Source: Mangrovibacillus cuniculi (GTDB lineage Bacteria > Bacillota > Bacilli > Bacillales > R1DC41). Taken from it: a stretch of DNA of 64,000 nt. The position numbers were made by a program, and so were the translations under genes. The notes beneath the pieces are model-generated. The model was not told the DNA's origin and searched no databases. It saw nothing but the letters and a program-made list of their open reading frames with translations. Shown one piece after another: positions 52,409-62,096 of this stretch (the stretch's first letter is position 1; each line of letters starts with the position of its first letter). Where the stretch lies: NCBI RefSeq assembly GCF_015482585.1, contig NZ_CP049742.1, positions 1,384,501 to 1,448,500 of the forward strand. The letters are read 5' to 3'.

Positions 52409-53665
52409 TTATTCTTTTTTACGTTCTTGTAAAAAATCCTTTGTGAAACTTGTATCCTCTTTAAAAGTAGGCATTTTATTTTGTGAAACACCTCTAACAA
52501 TACTATGTTTCCCAAATTTCTCTTGAATTTTCGTCAATGTAGAAAGAATTGGTTCATCCTTTGCATCTATCTCATAGGAAAACAAATCTAGTTGTTTATG
52601 AGCATCTTCTTTTGCTACTACTTCTTGAGCTATTACCCCCAATAGCCGAACAGGGTCTTGCTTCCAATTAGATAAAAAAAGTTGCCTAGCTATTGCAAAG
52701 ATTTCTTTCCCTACATCTGTAGGATTCGTCAGTTGTTTTGATCTCGTCATCATTTTCCAATTACTGTTCTTGATTTGAATAGTAATACTCTTTGCTACAA
52801 CCTGCTTACCTTTCAGACGCAGGGCAACTTTGTCTGATAATCTAGCCAGAACATCTAGTAATACCCCTTCTTCCTGTGTGTCTTCTGGAAGGGTAGAAGA
52901 ATTTCCGACTGTTTTCACATCGTAGATTGCAAGCGGGTCTACTTCTCTTTCATCCATTCCATTCGCACGTTCATGTAACTTCTGTCCATTTATCCCTAAG
53001 AGTTCTTTCACAATCCCAATGGAAGACATTGCTAAATCTCCAATCGTATGGATGCCTATCTCATTTAATTTTTCAGCTGTTTTGTTCCCTATGCCATGCA
53101 TTTCTACCACTTTTTTTGGCCATAGGACAGATTGGACATCTCTCTTCCGTAAGATTGTGATTCCTAAAGGTTTTTTAAAATCCGATGCTGTTTTTGCTAA
53201 AAACTTGTTAGGTGCAATTCCTATGCTACATGGTAATCCTAGCTCTTTTAACAACCGCTTTTGAATTAACTCAGCAATTTCAAGAGGTGTCCCCTGCTCA
53301 TAGCACTGAGTAATGTCTACATATCCTTCATCAATGGATACGGGTTCTACAAGTTCCGTAATCGATCGTAGAATCTCAAACATTTCTTTTGATGCAGCTC
53401 GATATCGATCAAAGTTTGGGGGAAGAATAATTAACCCTGGACAAAGGCGCTTTGCTTCCCAAAGAGGCATAGTAGTCTTCACACCATAAGCTCTTGCTTC
53501 ATAACTACAAGTGATGATAATACCTTTTCGCTCTTCCACATTTCCAGCAACTGCAATGGGCTTACCTCTTAAAGAAGGGTCGAAAGTCGCTTCAACAGAC
53601 GCATAAAAGCTATTCATATCAACGTGAAAGATTACTCTCCCTTGTTTTGGATATAATGCCTTCAT
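52409..53665 (-). CDS. dinB: DNA polymerase IV (DinB family)
   Basis: 418 residues. IFHVDMNSFYASVEA and SIDEGYVDIT carry the catalytic acids, and the helix-hairpin-helix GIGNKTAEKLNEIGIHTIGDLA follows. The little finger domain extends to about residue 355, and QLDLFSYE is the beta-clamp binding motif. It performs lesion bypass and, unlike the polymerase at 34.3 kb, has no LexA box before it. Equivalent to yqjH (polY1) of B. subtilis. Confidence 0.95.
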   Translation of the reverse strand: MKALYPKQGRVIFHVDMNSFYASVEATFDPSLRGKPIAVAGNVEERKGIIITCSYEARAYGVKTTMPLWEAKRLCPGLIILPPNFDRYRAASKEMFEILRSITELVEPVSIDEGYVDITQCYEQGTPLEIAELIQKRLLKELGLPCSIGIAPNKFLAKTASDFKKPLGITILRKRDVQSVLWPKKVVEMHGIGNKTAEKLNEIGIHTIGDLAMSSIGIVKELLGINGQKLHERANGMDEREVDPLAIYDVKTVGNSSTLPEDTQEEGVLLDVLARLSDKVALRLKGKQVVAKSITIQIKNSNWKMMTRSKQLTNPTDVGKEIFAIARQLFLSNWKQDPVRLLGVIAQEVVAKEDAHKQLDLFSYEIDAKDEPILSTLTKIQEKFGKHSIVRGVSQNKMPTFKEDTSFTKDFLQERKKE

Positions 53666-53680
53666 GCTCTCTAACTCCCT

Positions 53681-54163
53681 TTATTTAACTTGTTCTTGTG
53701 TGTAGTCTTCCATATAATGAATGATTTCTTTCATTCCATTTAAATTTGCAAACCAAGATGATGTATCTAAAATCGTTACTAGTCGTTGATCTAGACGAAT
53801 GACACCTTTCATATAGCTTGTTTGGTGATAACCGGTTAAACCAACTTGATTAATTTGATCTTCTTGGATAGACAAGATTTCTTTTGCACTATCTGCTAAA
53901 AGACCAATTGTCATAGCTGGGTGAGACACTAAAATCAACTGACTTTCGGTTGTTGATGCTACTATTTCTCCATATAATAAATTTCTTAAATCTAGTACTG
54001 GAATGATATCTTCTCTAATTGTACAAATGCCTACCATATAAGATGGTAGCTGTGGGATGTGAGTGGTTGTTGGTACTTTTTCGATTGATTGAACATCCGA
54101 GATTGCTATGGCATATTCTTCACTTTTTACATTTACTACTATGTATTGTTTCATTTCTGACAT
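53681..54163 (-). CDS. CheW-like chemotaxis coupling protein
   Basis: 160 residues consisting of a single CheW domain: MKQYIVVNVKSEEYAIAISDVQSIEKV, MVGICTIREDIIPVLDLRNLL and SYMKGVIRLDQRLVTILD match the SH3-like double barrel of CheW/CheV. CheW links receptors to CheA. No cheA, receptor or flagellar gene is in the window, and there is no response-regulator domain, so it is not CheV. AGGGGTTC-type ribosome site GGAGGGG precedes the ATG. It lies 15 bases before dinB and may be co-transcribed with it. Confidence 0.88.
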   Translation of the reverse strand: MSEMKQYIVVNVKSEEYAIAISDVQSIEKVPTTTHIPQLPSYMVGICTIREDIIPVLDLRNLLYGEIVASTTESQLILVSHPAMTIGLLADSAKEILSIQEDQINQVGLTGYHQTSYMKGVIRLDQRLVTILDTSSWFANLNGMKEIIHYMEDYTQEQVK

Positions 54164-54374
54164 GATGAACCCCTCCGATAAATAGTAACAATTTCCTGTT
54201 TCTACTTTACCATATTTTTGTTGTTTATTGTCGTTTCTTACCTACATGCTATTTATCGGTTTAGGTTTATGATTTTTGAAGATTGATGAGAGTAATATAA
54301 CGAATGAAATTTATTACATTTTACCTGTACTCTACTCTATGAATATCCATCTTTGAGCACTCGTAAATAAGAAA

Positions 54375-54399
54375 AGATGCATTCATAAAAAATGCATCT
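54375..54399 (-). terminator. Terminator of yqjE
   Basis: AGATGCATT / AATGCATCT stem with a seven-base loop followed on the minus strand by TTTTCTT. Confidence 0.7.
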
Positions 54400-54410
54400 C
54401 TCTTCTTAGC

Positions 54411-55529
54411 TTATTTCGCTACTTCTTTAACAATCGCCACAGTTAGCTCAGCTAATTTATATAATTCTTCGATTGGCATGCGCTCATTTTTCGTATGGAT
54501 TTCTTCATAACCTACCGCCAAGTTTACAGTAGGAATTCCGAAACCAGCGATTACGTTTGCATCTGATCCTCCGCCCGAAGTCAGTAGTTCAGACTCACGA
54601 CCGATTGCTTTAGCAGCCGCACGAGCAACTTCCACTACTTGGTCACCTGCTCCGTATTTGAAACCTGGATACATCACTTGCACGTCTACTTCTGCTTGTC
54701 CACCCATTTCTTCTGCAGCAGATTGGAAAGCTTCTTTCATTTTCTCTACTTGTGCTTCCATCTTTTCAGGAACTAACGAACGAGCTTCTGCTAGTATATC
54801 TACTTGATCACAAACGATATTCGTTGCTTGTCCACCTTCAAAACGACCAATGTTTGCAGTAGTTTCTTCATCGATACGGCCTAATGGCATACGAGAAATC
54901 GCTTTCGAAGCAATAGTGATGGCAGAAACACCTTTTTCTGGTGCCACACCAGCGTGAGCTGTTTTGCCTAAGATGGTTGCTTTTACTTTTGCTTGCGTAG
55001 GAGCTGCAACAATAATGTTTCCAACGGCTCCATCGCTATCTAATGCATAGCCGTATTTTGCTGTTACTAACTTAGAGTCTAGTGCTTTTGCACCTACTAA
55101 ACCAGACTCTTCTCCGACAGTGATAATGAACTCGATCTTGCCGTGTGGAATTTCTTGCTCTTTTAATACACGGACAAGTTCCAACATAGCAGCTAGTCCT
55201 GCTTTGTCATCTGCTCCAAGAATAGTAGTACCATCTGTTACTACGTAACCATCTTGGATACTAGGTTTCACGCCGCGTGCAGGAACTACCGTATCCATGT
55301 GAGAAGTAAAGTAGATTGTTTCTACTCCTTCCTTTGTTCCTTCTAGTGTACAAACTAGATTACCCGCTCCATGACCTGTTTCTTCTGTTGTATCGTCTTC
55401 AAAAACATTCACACCTAAATCAGTGAATTTCTTTGTAAGAACTGCAGCGATTTCTGCTTCGAATTTTGTTTCAGAGTCAATTTGAACTAACTCTAAGAAT
55501 TCTTCTAATAATCTTTCTTGATTAATCAT
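54411..55529 (-). CDS. yqjE: M20 family peptidase YqjE (peptidase T-like)
   Basis: 372 residues from ATG 55529-55527 behind GGAGGGTCC; an in-frame start ten codons upstream precedes the site. FTSHMDTVVPARGVKP, ILGADDKAGLAAMLE and TVGEESGLVGAKAL hold the di-zinc ligands and catalytic Glu; the lid domain (THAGVAPEKGVSAI) and the C-terminal HTKNERMPIEEL complete the M20 enzyme. It is probably an aminotripeptidase or deacylase. Position between the CheW gene and yqjD matches B. subtilis except for the added cheW. Confidence 0.92.
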   Translation of the reverse strand: MINQERLLEEFLELVQIDSETKFEAEIAAVLTKKFTDLGVNVFEDDTTEETGHGAGNLVCTLEGTKEGVETIYFTSHMDTVVPARGVKPSIQDGYVVTDGTTILGADDKAGLAAMLELVRVLKEQEIPHGKIEFIITVGEESGLVGAKALDSKLVTAKYGYALDSDGAVGNIIVAAPTQAKVKATILGKTAHAGVAPEKGVSAITIASKAISRMPLGRIDEETTANIGRFEGGQATNIVCDQVDILAEARSLVPEKMEAQVEKMKEAFQSAAEEMGGQAEVDVQVMYPGFKYGAGDQVVEVARAAAKAIGRESELLTSGGGSDANVIAGFGIPTVNLAVGYEEIHTKNERMPIEELYKLAELTVAIVKEVAK

Positions 55530-55601
55530 TAAGGACCCTCCAACATGTATGTATTCCAAATTAGTATACCGTTAATTGCCATCTTGAACAAACCATTACG
55601 C

Positions 55602-57139
55602 TTAAAGTGGAATGTTTCCGTGCTTTCTTTTGGGTCTAATTACTTCTTTGTTCTTTAACATATCTATTGCCTGGATTAGTTTTAATCTTGAATCTCGCGG
55701 ATCGATGACATCGTCTACCATTCCTCTTGCAGCAGCAACATATGGATTAGCAAATTTCTCTCTATATTCTGCTAACTTTTCTTGCCTTGTTAGATTAGGG
55801 TCTTTACTATCTGCAATTTCACGTGCATAAATAATAGAAGCAGCCCCTTCTGCACCCATTACGGCTATTTCTGCATTTGGCCAGGCGAAGACTAAATCTG
55901 CCCCAATTGCTTTTGAATTCAATGCTACGTAGGCACCTCCATATGCTTTTCGTAAAATCATCGTAATTTTTGGCACCGTCGCTTCACTGTATGCAAAAAG
56001 TAATTTGGCACCATGACGTATAATTCCACCGTGCTCTTGCTTTACTCCTGGAAAGAAACCTGTCACATCTTCAAATGTAATTAATGGAATACCAAAACTA
56101 TCACAGAAGCGAATGAATCTTGCCCCTTTATCGGAAGAGTCGATATCTAATCCACCTGCCATCCACTTTGGTTGGTTAGCAATAATACCAACTGGTTTGC
56201 CATCCAATTTAGCAAAACCAACAACTAGATTTCTCGCAAATTCAGGCTGAATTTCATAGAAAGAATCCTGATCAAAAATGTCCTCAATTACTAAGCGAAC
56301 ATCGTAAGGCTTTGATCCTTCAATTGGCACCATGTCACAAACATGAGGTCTATCATGTGATCCTTTAGAGGCATCAGAGACAGGTAATTCTTGATCAAAA
56401 GAGGAAGGTAAGTAAGATAGTAACTCTCTAACCTTCTGAAGAATCTCTTGTTCCGTTGCTGCTCGGACGTGTACATTCCCGCTCTTTGCAGCATGAACAG
56501 CTGACCCACCTAATGATTCTGCCGAAATTTTCTCCCCGGTTACCTGTTCAATTACTTTAGGTCCGGTAATAAACATCTGACTTGTTTTATCTACCATAAA
56601 AACGAAATCCGTGATTGCAGGGGAATAAACAGCTCCACCTGCACAAGGTCCCATAATGACTGAGATTTGTGGTATGACACCTGAGTAAATGGTATTACGA
56701 TAAAACACATGCCCATATCCGTCTAAACTGACTACGCCCTCTTGAATCCTTGCCCCTCCTGAATCATTTAAACCGATTATTGGCGCTTTATTTTGAGCAG
56801 CCAAATCCATTACGTGTGCAATCTTTTGTGCATGTCGCTCCCCTAATGCACCTCCGTAAACGGTAAAATCTTGCGCAAATACATATATTGGTCTTCCATT
56901 TACTTTTCCAAATCCGGTTACAACACCATCGCCAGGTGCATGATCAATTTCCCCATATGAGGGACTTGCAAATGTTTGGAATTCTACAAACGTACCTTCG
57001 TCTAGCAATAGATCGATTCTCTCTCTAGCTGTCAATTTCCCTTTTTCATGCTGTTTTTTAATTTTGTCTGTCCCCCCCCTTCTTCTACTTTTCTTTTTCT
57101 TTCATGTAAATCGTGTAAATAATCTATATATGTTCTCAT
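55602..57139 (-). CDS. yqjD: Acyl-CoA carboxylase carboxyltransferase subunit YqjD, frame interrupted near the N-terminus
   Basis: The body of the protein (from TTG-like codon 57035 to 55602, 477 residues) is a complete carboxyltransferase: GFGKVNGRPIYVFAQDFTVYGGALGERHAQKI, GARIQEGV, MGPCAGGAVYSPAITDF, GVKQEHGGIIRHGAKLLFAYSEATVPKITMI. It transfers CO2 from biotin to an acyl-CoA such as propionyl-CoA. The natural start is ATG 57139-57137 (GGGGGAG four bases before), giving MRTYIDYLHDLHERKRKVEEGG; the frames meet only if the eight-G tract at 57072-57079 has a ninth G, which yields EEGGGTDKIKKQHEKGKL as in homologs. So either one base is lost in the DNA or the tract slips. Confidence 0.85.
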
Positions 57140-57140
57140 G

Positions 57141-57539
57141 TTACTCCCCCTTTGGTTGACACCATTCTAGTAAGATTCCATCTGTAGACTTTGGATGCAT
57201 AAAAGCGATTTTGTTTTGATCTGCTCCAATTCGTGGTGACTCGTCTATTAGTTGAAATCCATCTTCTTTTAATTTTTTAAGTCGACTCTCAATGTCTCCC
57301 TCTGTAACTGCTAAATGGTGAATACCTTGTCCTCTTTTCTCAATAAATTTTGCAATAGGACTGTGCTCATGTAAGGGTTCTAAAAGCTCTATTTTCACAT
57401 TTCCTGCATCAAGAAATGCCACCTTTACTCCTTGGGATTCTACATTCTCTATTTTAATTAATGGAAACTTCAACACGTCTTGATAAAAAGAAAGGGAATT
57501 ATGGATGGAAGATACCGCAATTCCAATATGATGTATCAT
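57141..57539 (-). CDS. yqjC: Methylmalonyl-CoA epimerase (VOC family)
   Basis: 132 residues, two VOC repeats. IHHIGIAVSSIHNSLSFYQDVL, GIHHLAVTEGDIESRL and GILLEWCQ provide the metal ligands (two histidines and glutamate) of methylmalonyl-CoA epimerase. Directly behind it stands yqjD; the pair fits propionyl-CoA carboxylation and epimerisation of methylmalonyl-CoA. The usual mutase genes are not in the window. A clear AGGAGGAG precedes the ATG. Confidence 0.9.
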   Translation of the reverse strand: MIHHIGIAVSSIHNSLSFYQDVLKFPLIKIENVESQGVKVAFLDAGNVKIELLEPLHEHSPIAKFIEKRGQGIHHLAVTEGDIESRLKKLKEDGFQLIDESPRIGADQNKIAFMHPKSTDGILLEWCQPKGE

Positions 57540-57719
57540 TCATTTTCTCCTCCTATGATTCTTTCTACTATTTGCTTTCCACAAGTCCTTCTTAAATTCC
57601 TGCAACATTCGACGATTTTTGATACCGCTTTCAAAATGAGTTATTCTATTTCTAGTTGATATTTTTTGCGTCTCCTACTACACTACTAAGTATATGACTG
57701 CGATCGGGGGTTTTGACCT

Positions 57720-57815
57720 ATGAGAAATAAAGGGATTCAAAGAGTAGTTGTTTTTGTTATGTTGTTTATAATGTTAGCTTCTACGTTATTTGCTGGAGCT
57801 GCTATGTGGTTTTAA
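57720..57815 (+). CDS. Prli42-like stressosome-associated membrane peptide
   Basis: 31 residues: MRNKGIQRVVVFVMLFIMLASTLFAGAAMWF. The basic N-terminus followed by one helix, the spacing RVVVFVMLFIML and the ending STLFAG are typical of Prli42, a peptide that anchors the stressosome in Listeria and Bacilli. Ribosome site GGGGG is about ten bases before the ATG, somewhat far. The gene ends in a strong terminator. The family is recalled from pattern and length only. Confidence 0.7.
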   Translation: MRNKGIQRVVVFVMLFIMLASTLFAGAAMWF

Positions 57816-57827
57816 TTATCCAAATAA

Positions 57828-57860
57828 AAAAGCTAGGACAAATGTGATGTCCTAGCTTTT
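57828..57860. terminator. Bidirectional terminator between the Prli42-like gene and csaA
   Basis: AAAAGCTAGGACA / TGTCCTAGCTTTT, 13-bp perfect stem with a seven-base loop. Confidence 0.9.
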
Positions 57861-57867
57861 TTTGTGC

Positions 57868-58197
57868 TCATAAAACTTTAGTGCCGTTTTCCACAAACTC
57901 ATCTGGTTTCAATAGTACTACATCCCCATCTTCAGGTACGCCACCAATCACTAAAACCTCTGACTTAAACCCCGCTACACGCATTGGAGGAAAATTCACC
58001 ACTGCAACTACCTGCTGTCCAATCAATGTTTTCGGATCGTAACGCTTAGTAATTTGAGCAGATGATTGCTTTTGACCCAATGGACCAAAATCGATAAATA
58101 ACTTTATAGCTGGTTTTCTCGCCTCTTTAAATTCTAGTGCATCAACAACCGTTCCTATTCGAATATCAAGTTGATGAAAGTCTTGTAATTCTGCCAA
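57868..58197 (-). CDS. csaA: Molecular chaperone/tRNA-binding protein CsaA
   Basis: 109 residues from TTG 58197-58195, six bases behind AAAGGTAGGTG, giving MAELQDFHQLDIRIGTVVDA as in B. subtilis CsaA; a GTG three codons earlier overlaps the ribosome site. The single domain is the tRNA-binding OB fold of MetRS C-terminus and Arc1p (KQSSAQITKRYDPKTLIGQQVVAVVNFPPMRVAGFKSEVL). It is reported as a secretion-related chaperone. Dimer-forming and cytoplasmic. Confidence 0.93.
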   Translation of the reverse strand: MAELQDFHQLDIRIGTVVDALEFKEARKPAIKLFIDFGPLGQKQSSAQITKRYDPKTLIGQQVVAVVNFPPMRVAGFKSEVLVIGGVPEDGDVVLLKPDEFVENGTKVL

Positions 58198-58284
58198 TTG
58201 TTTCACCTACCTTTCTATTAATATCTATACAAACTCAGTATACAAAAAATTCAGATAATAGCTAGACATCCATTCTAATAAAAA

Positions 58285-58310
58285 AACGAAGACAACTTCC
58301 TGTCCTCGTT
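58285..58310 (-). terminator. Terminator of the aldehyde dehydrogenase gene
   Basis: AACGAAGACA / TGTCCTCGTT (one G-U pair on the minus strand) with a six-base loop, followed by TTTTTTTATT. Confidence 0.8.
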
Positions 58311-58329
58311 TAGGATGTACTGACATGTA

Positions 58330-59726
58330 TCACTTCATCAATTTCTTCATTACAGCTAAACCATTCTTCGCACTTGGATACCTCATGCTAAAATCAAATG
58401 CTGTAGTTTGTTTTAGAATGCTTTTAAAATGAGAAAACGTATCAAAACTCGCCTGACCATGATAGTTCCCCATTCCACTTTCTCCTACACCCCCAAATGG
58501 CAAATGAGGAGTTGCAATATGAAGAAGTGTATCATTTATACAACCACCACCAAAAGACAGCCTCTCTGTGACACTTTTTGCACGGACTCTACCTTCGAGA
58601 ACACGTAAAGTGCTAAAGGCTTTGGTCTTGCTTGAATAAACTTTATTACTTCTTCTAAATCGGAGTATTCTAAAATAGGTAATATCGGACCGAATATTTC
58701 TTCCTGCATTAACGGTGTTTCCATACCAGAAGGAATAACTAATGTCGGTTCAATTTTACATTTTGCTCTATTCGTGCTTCCTCCAAAAATAATTTCTCCA
58801 TCCTGTAAATAAGCTGCTAAACGATCAAAGTGACGCACATTTACAATCTTTCCATATCGCTCTTCTTCAATTGGATGCTCACCATAAAATGTTTGAACTA
58901 CTTTTTTGTACTCATTTATAAACTGTTCTTTTACAGAATGGTGGACAAATAAATAATCTGGTGCCACACATGTCTGCCCAGCATTTGTTAGTTTCCCAAA
59001 AGCTACGCGTTTAGCAGCTAGGGGAATATCCGCTGATCCATCTATGATACAGGGACTTTTCCCTCCTAATTCAAGTGTTAGAGGAATCAACTGCTTTGCA
59101 GCAGCCTCCATGACAATCTTCCCTACTTGCACACTACCAGTAAAAAATAAATAATCAAAAGGCTGCTTTAACAACTCTTGTGTTTCTTCTACCCCACCCT
59201 CTACTAGTGCAATAAAACTAGCAGGGAAATAGTGCTGAATTAGTTCTGCTAATAATTCAGATGTAGCAGGCGTTAACTCAGAAGGCTTTAGTATAGCCGT
59301 ATTCCCAGCTGCAATAGCACCTATCAAAGGTGAGATTTGCAAATGAAAAGGATAATTCCAAGGTGCAATTATTAGTGTGACACCATATGGTTCCGGAATA
59401 ACATAACCTTTAGAACCAATATGTGTTCTAGCTGTTTTCGCCTTCTTCGGTTTCATCCATTTTTCTAACTTTTTCATCGTAAAGGTGATTTCTTCTAGTA
59501 AGATTCCAACTTCAGATACATATGCTTCCGCATCAGTTTTATTTAAATCTGCTTTAAGAGCATCTAAGATTCTTGTTTCATTATCTCTAATCATGTTACT
59601 TAGTTGCGTTAATTGTTCTAATCTAAAGTCTAAAGGTCGAGTATTCCCTTCATAGAAAAACGCTTTCTGCTGATTTACAAGTGATGTAATTGACTCACGA
59701 TCATGCTTTTTTATTGAAAAATCCAT
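58330..59726 (-). pseudogene. Aldehyde dehydrogenase (class 3, YwdH-like), frameshifted near the C-terminus
   Basis: From ATG 59726 the frame runs 396 codons to a stop at 58536. Its catalytic parts are intact: LIIAPWNYPFHLQISPL, FTGSVQVGKIVMEAAAKQLIPLTLELGGKSPCI and the catalytic cysteine in NAGQTCVAPD. The normal ending is missing but lies downstream in another frame: [41 protein letters not shown], to a stop at 58330. One extra A in the five-base tract at 58575-58579 would join them into 465 residues, close to the family length. Substrate probably a fatty or aromatic aldehyde. Confidence 0.8.
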
Positions 59727-59813
59727 TATTTATCCCATCCCATCTTAGGGCTTCTTCTAGCTCTTTTATCAGAAATATTCTACATTTATTATACCACTAT
59801 ATGGTATTCTTCA

Positions 59814-60323
59814 CTATTGGTAATATGTAATTATCATTTCATATATGTCAATAAATGAAAGATTCTCTTCCGTTACATATACTTTTGTTCCAACTTCAAC
59901 GTAGTCATACAGTGTCTCTAATGTCTCTTTTGGTAACCTTATGCAACCATTAGAAACAGCATATCCTATAGAAGAAGGCTTATTTGTACCATGTAACCCA
60001 TAAATTCTTCCGTCGGTATCTAACGCATCAAAGCCTATCCACCTAGAGCCTAGTGGATTTTTAGGGTCTCCCCCTGGAATATCTAATTTTCGATAGTACG
60101 GTTGATTTGCTTTAACTGTTACAGTAAACATTCCTACAGGGGTTTTCGTCTCTTTTTTTCCTACTGCAACCGGGCTTTTTAACAGTAATTCCCCATTCTC
60201 AAAATAAGCAAACTCTTTCGCTGTAATGTTTACAATAATGACAGGATCTCCATGCACTGGATTTGGTTCAAGAGGCCATAAAGGGGAACCAAGAACGATT
60301 AAAATACTAAAAAAAAGCGCCAT
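59814..60323 (-). CDS. L,D-transpeptidase (YkuD domain)
   Basis: 169 residues from ATG 60323-60321, eight bases behind AAGGAG; a GTG three codons earlier is less likely. A hydrophobic N-terminus (ALFFSILIVLGSPLWPL) is a signal peptide or anchor. The YkuD domain follows with PVAVGKKETKTPVGMFTV, and the active site IYGLHGTNKPSSIGYAVSNGCIRL contains the conserved His, Ser and catalytic Cys. It would cross-link or modify peptidoglycan. In B. subtilis the neighbour of yqjA is a different gene. Confidence 0.92.
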   Translation of the reverse strand: MALFFSILIVLGSPLWPLEPNPVHGDPVIIVNITAKEFAYFENGELLLKSPVAVGKKETKTPVGMFTVTVKANQPYYRKLDIPGGDPKNPLGSRWIGFDALDTDGRIYGLHGTNKPSSIGYAVSNGCIRLPKETLETLYDYVEVGTKVYVTEENLSFIDIYEMIITYYQ

Positions 60324-60343
60324 CCACGCCACTCCTTTTTGTT

Positions 60344-61324
60344 TTAGTGTGCATGGTTGACGCTATTCTCATTCGTTTTAATCCCTTTAAAAGAACTTTT
60401 AATCTGAAGATATTGCTCCATTTCTCTTACAAGTTGAAAAAGTGCAGCTCTAACTTCAAACTCTTCTCTAGTAGAAGGTAAGTCCATTTCTTTAAACTCT
60501 TCTTGAATATCATACAGTTTTTTCAGGTATAGAAATGCTGTATTTCCAGGATGAATATGTGTACTTAAATCATCTAGAAAATCCGCAATAATTCCGCATT
60601 GGGCGGTAGTAGATGGTAACGAAGTAATTAATGGGAGTATTCTCTCAATGATCTCAAATTGCTTTTCTCTCATTTTAAAGTAATGATAATATAGATTTTC
60701 GTGTCGTAAAAAATGATTTTCTACATCAATAAAAGCTAGCGATTTTGCTTCCCGAAGAAGCTTCTCTGCTCTTACGATTTCTTTCCCATCCCAATTACTT
60801 TCACCACTTCTAAGGTAAGTAACCATCTCTTCAAATATTCGTTGAAATGATGCTTCAATCGCTTCTTGATAACGGTGCAATTTATTTTCCACACTTGGCA
60901 TATACAAATTCATTAAAAGGGCAATCCCAATCCCAATAACGATAAGTCCTATCTCATTAATTATTAATCCCCACGTCACTTGCCCCGCAGAATAAATATG
61001 CAAAATAATGACGCTACTAGTTACAATTCCTTCTGAAGCTCTTAAAGAAACAACTGTAGGAATAAATACTACTAACATAAGGCCAATAATGATGGGATGG
61101 TATGCAATCCATTCAAAGAATGCGGCTGAATATAACATAGACACCATACATGCTAAAAATCTACTCCAAGATGCAATAATAGATTTCTTCTTTGTTGCTT
61201 GAATGCAGAGAATCGTTATAATTCCAGCAGATGCAAAATTGTCTAATTGAAACCACTGTGCAATCATAATCGCCACAGCAGTACCAATAGCTGTTTTAAT
61301 GGTTCGATACCCTATTTTAAACAT
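60344..61324 (-). CDS. yqjA: Aromatic acid exporter family membrane protein YqjA
   Basis: 326 residues. The N-terminal half has five or six helices (MFKIGYRTIKTAIGTAVAIMIAQWFQL..., SIIASWSRFLACMVSMLYSAAFF). The C-terminal half is a cytoplasmic helical domain (NKLHRYQEAIEASFQRIFEEMVTYLRSG). This matches the ArAE_1/DUF939 family represented by YqjA, which in B. subtilis is next to the arginine transporter genes. Export of aromatic acids is only inferred for the family. Confidence 0.87.
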   Translation of the reverse strand: MFKIGYRTIKTAIGTAVAIMIAQWFQLDNFASAGIITILCIQATKKKSIIASWSRFLACMVSMLYSAAFFEWIAYHPIIIGLMLVVFIPTVVSLRASEGIVTSSVIILHIYSAGQVTWGLIINEIGLIVIGIGIALLMNLYMPSVENKLHRYQEAIEASFQRIFEEMVTYLRSGESNWDGKEIVRAEKLLREAKSLAFIDVENHFLRHENLYYHYFKMREKQFEIIERILPLITSLPSTTAQCGIIADFLDDLSTHIHPGNTAFLYLKKLYDIQEEFKEMDLPSTREEFEVRAALFQLVREMEQYLQIKSSFKGIKTNENSVNHAH

Positions 61325-61373
61325 TCGATAGTAAGACCGTCCTTTTCCATAACATATTACTTAGGTTAGCGGT

Positions 61374-62096
61374 CTAGAGAACTTTTTGCAAGAATTCCTT
61401 TGCTCTTTCTGATTGAGGACTAGTAAAGAAATTGTCTGGATGACTATCTTCCACCACACAACCATCAACTAAAAATAACACGCGATCAGCTACTTCTTTA
61501 GCAAATCCCATTTCATGCGTTACGATGAGCATCGTCATTCCTGTTTTTGCTAAGTTTTTCATTACTTCTAATACCTCTTTTACCATTTCTGGATCAAGGG
61601 CTGAAGTCGGCTCATCAAATAGCATGACTTTTGGGTTCATAGCTAGAGCTCGAGCTATCGCTACACGTTGTTTCTGTCCACCAGATAATTTTCCGGGGTA
61701 TGTGTCTGCTTTTTCTGAAAGTCCTACTTTCTTTAGCAGATCCTGCCCTAACTCTATTGCTTCCTTTTTTGACAAACCCTTTACGTTCATTGGTGCATAC
61801 GTAACATTCTCCAATGCAGTAAGGTGAGGGAAAAGATGAAAATGCTGAAACACCATTCCAATATCCTTTCTAATTTCTTGCACAGGAGCCTTTGGCGCAG
61901 TGATTTCCTTATCCATTAATGTTACTTTCCCTTGCGTAGGAACTTCTAACAAATTTAAACACCTAAGTAATGTAGACTTACCAGATCCTGATGGCCCAAC
62001 AATCGCCACCACTTCTCCTTCTTTAAAGTCTACAGAAATATCTTTTAAGACTTCTAACGATCCAAATGATTTTGAAAGTTGTTCTACTTTAATCAT
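61374..62096 (-). CDS. artR: Arginine ABC transporter ATP-binding protein ArtR
   Basis: 240 residues from ATG 62096-62094 behind AAAGGAAG (a GTG two codons upstream is an alternative). Walker [11 protein letters not shown]-loop [12 protein letters not shown], signature [19 protein letters not shown], Walker [15 protein letters not shown]. Polar amino acid importer subgroup. The start overlaps the permease end by eight bases. Equivalent to yqiZ. Confidence 0.95.
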   Translation of the reverse strand: MIKVEQLSKSFGSLEVLKDISVDFKEGEVVAIVGPSGSGKSTLLRCLNLLEVPTQGKVTLMDKEITAPKAPVQEIRKDIGMVFQHFHLFPHLTALENVTYAPMNVKGLSKKEAIELGQDLLKKVGLSEKADTYPGKLSGGQKQRVAIARALAMNPKVMLFDEPTSALDPEMVKEVLEVMKNLAKTGMTMLIVTHEMGFAKEVADRVLFLVDGCVVEDSHPDNFFTSPQSERAKEFLQKVL

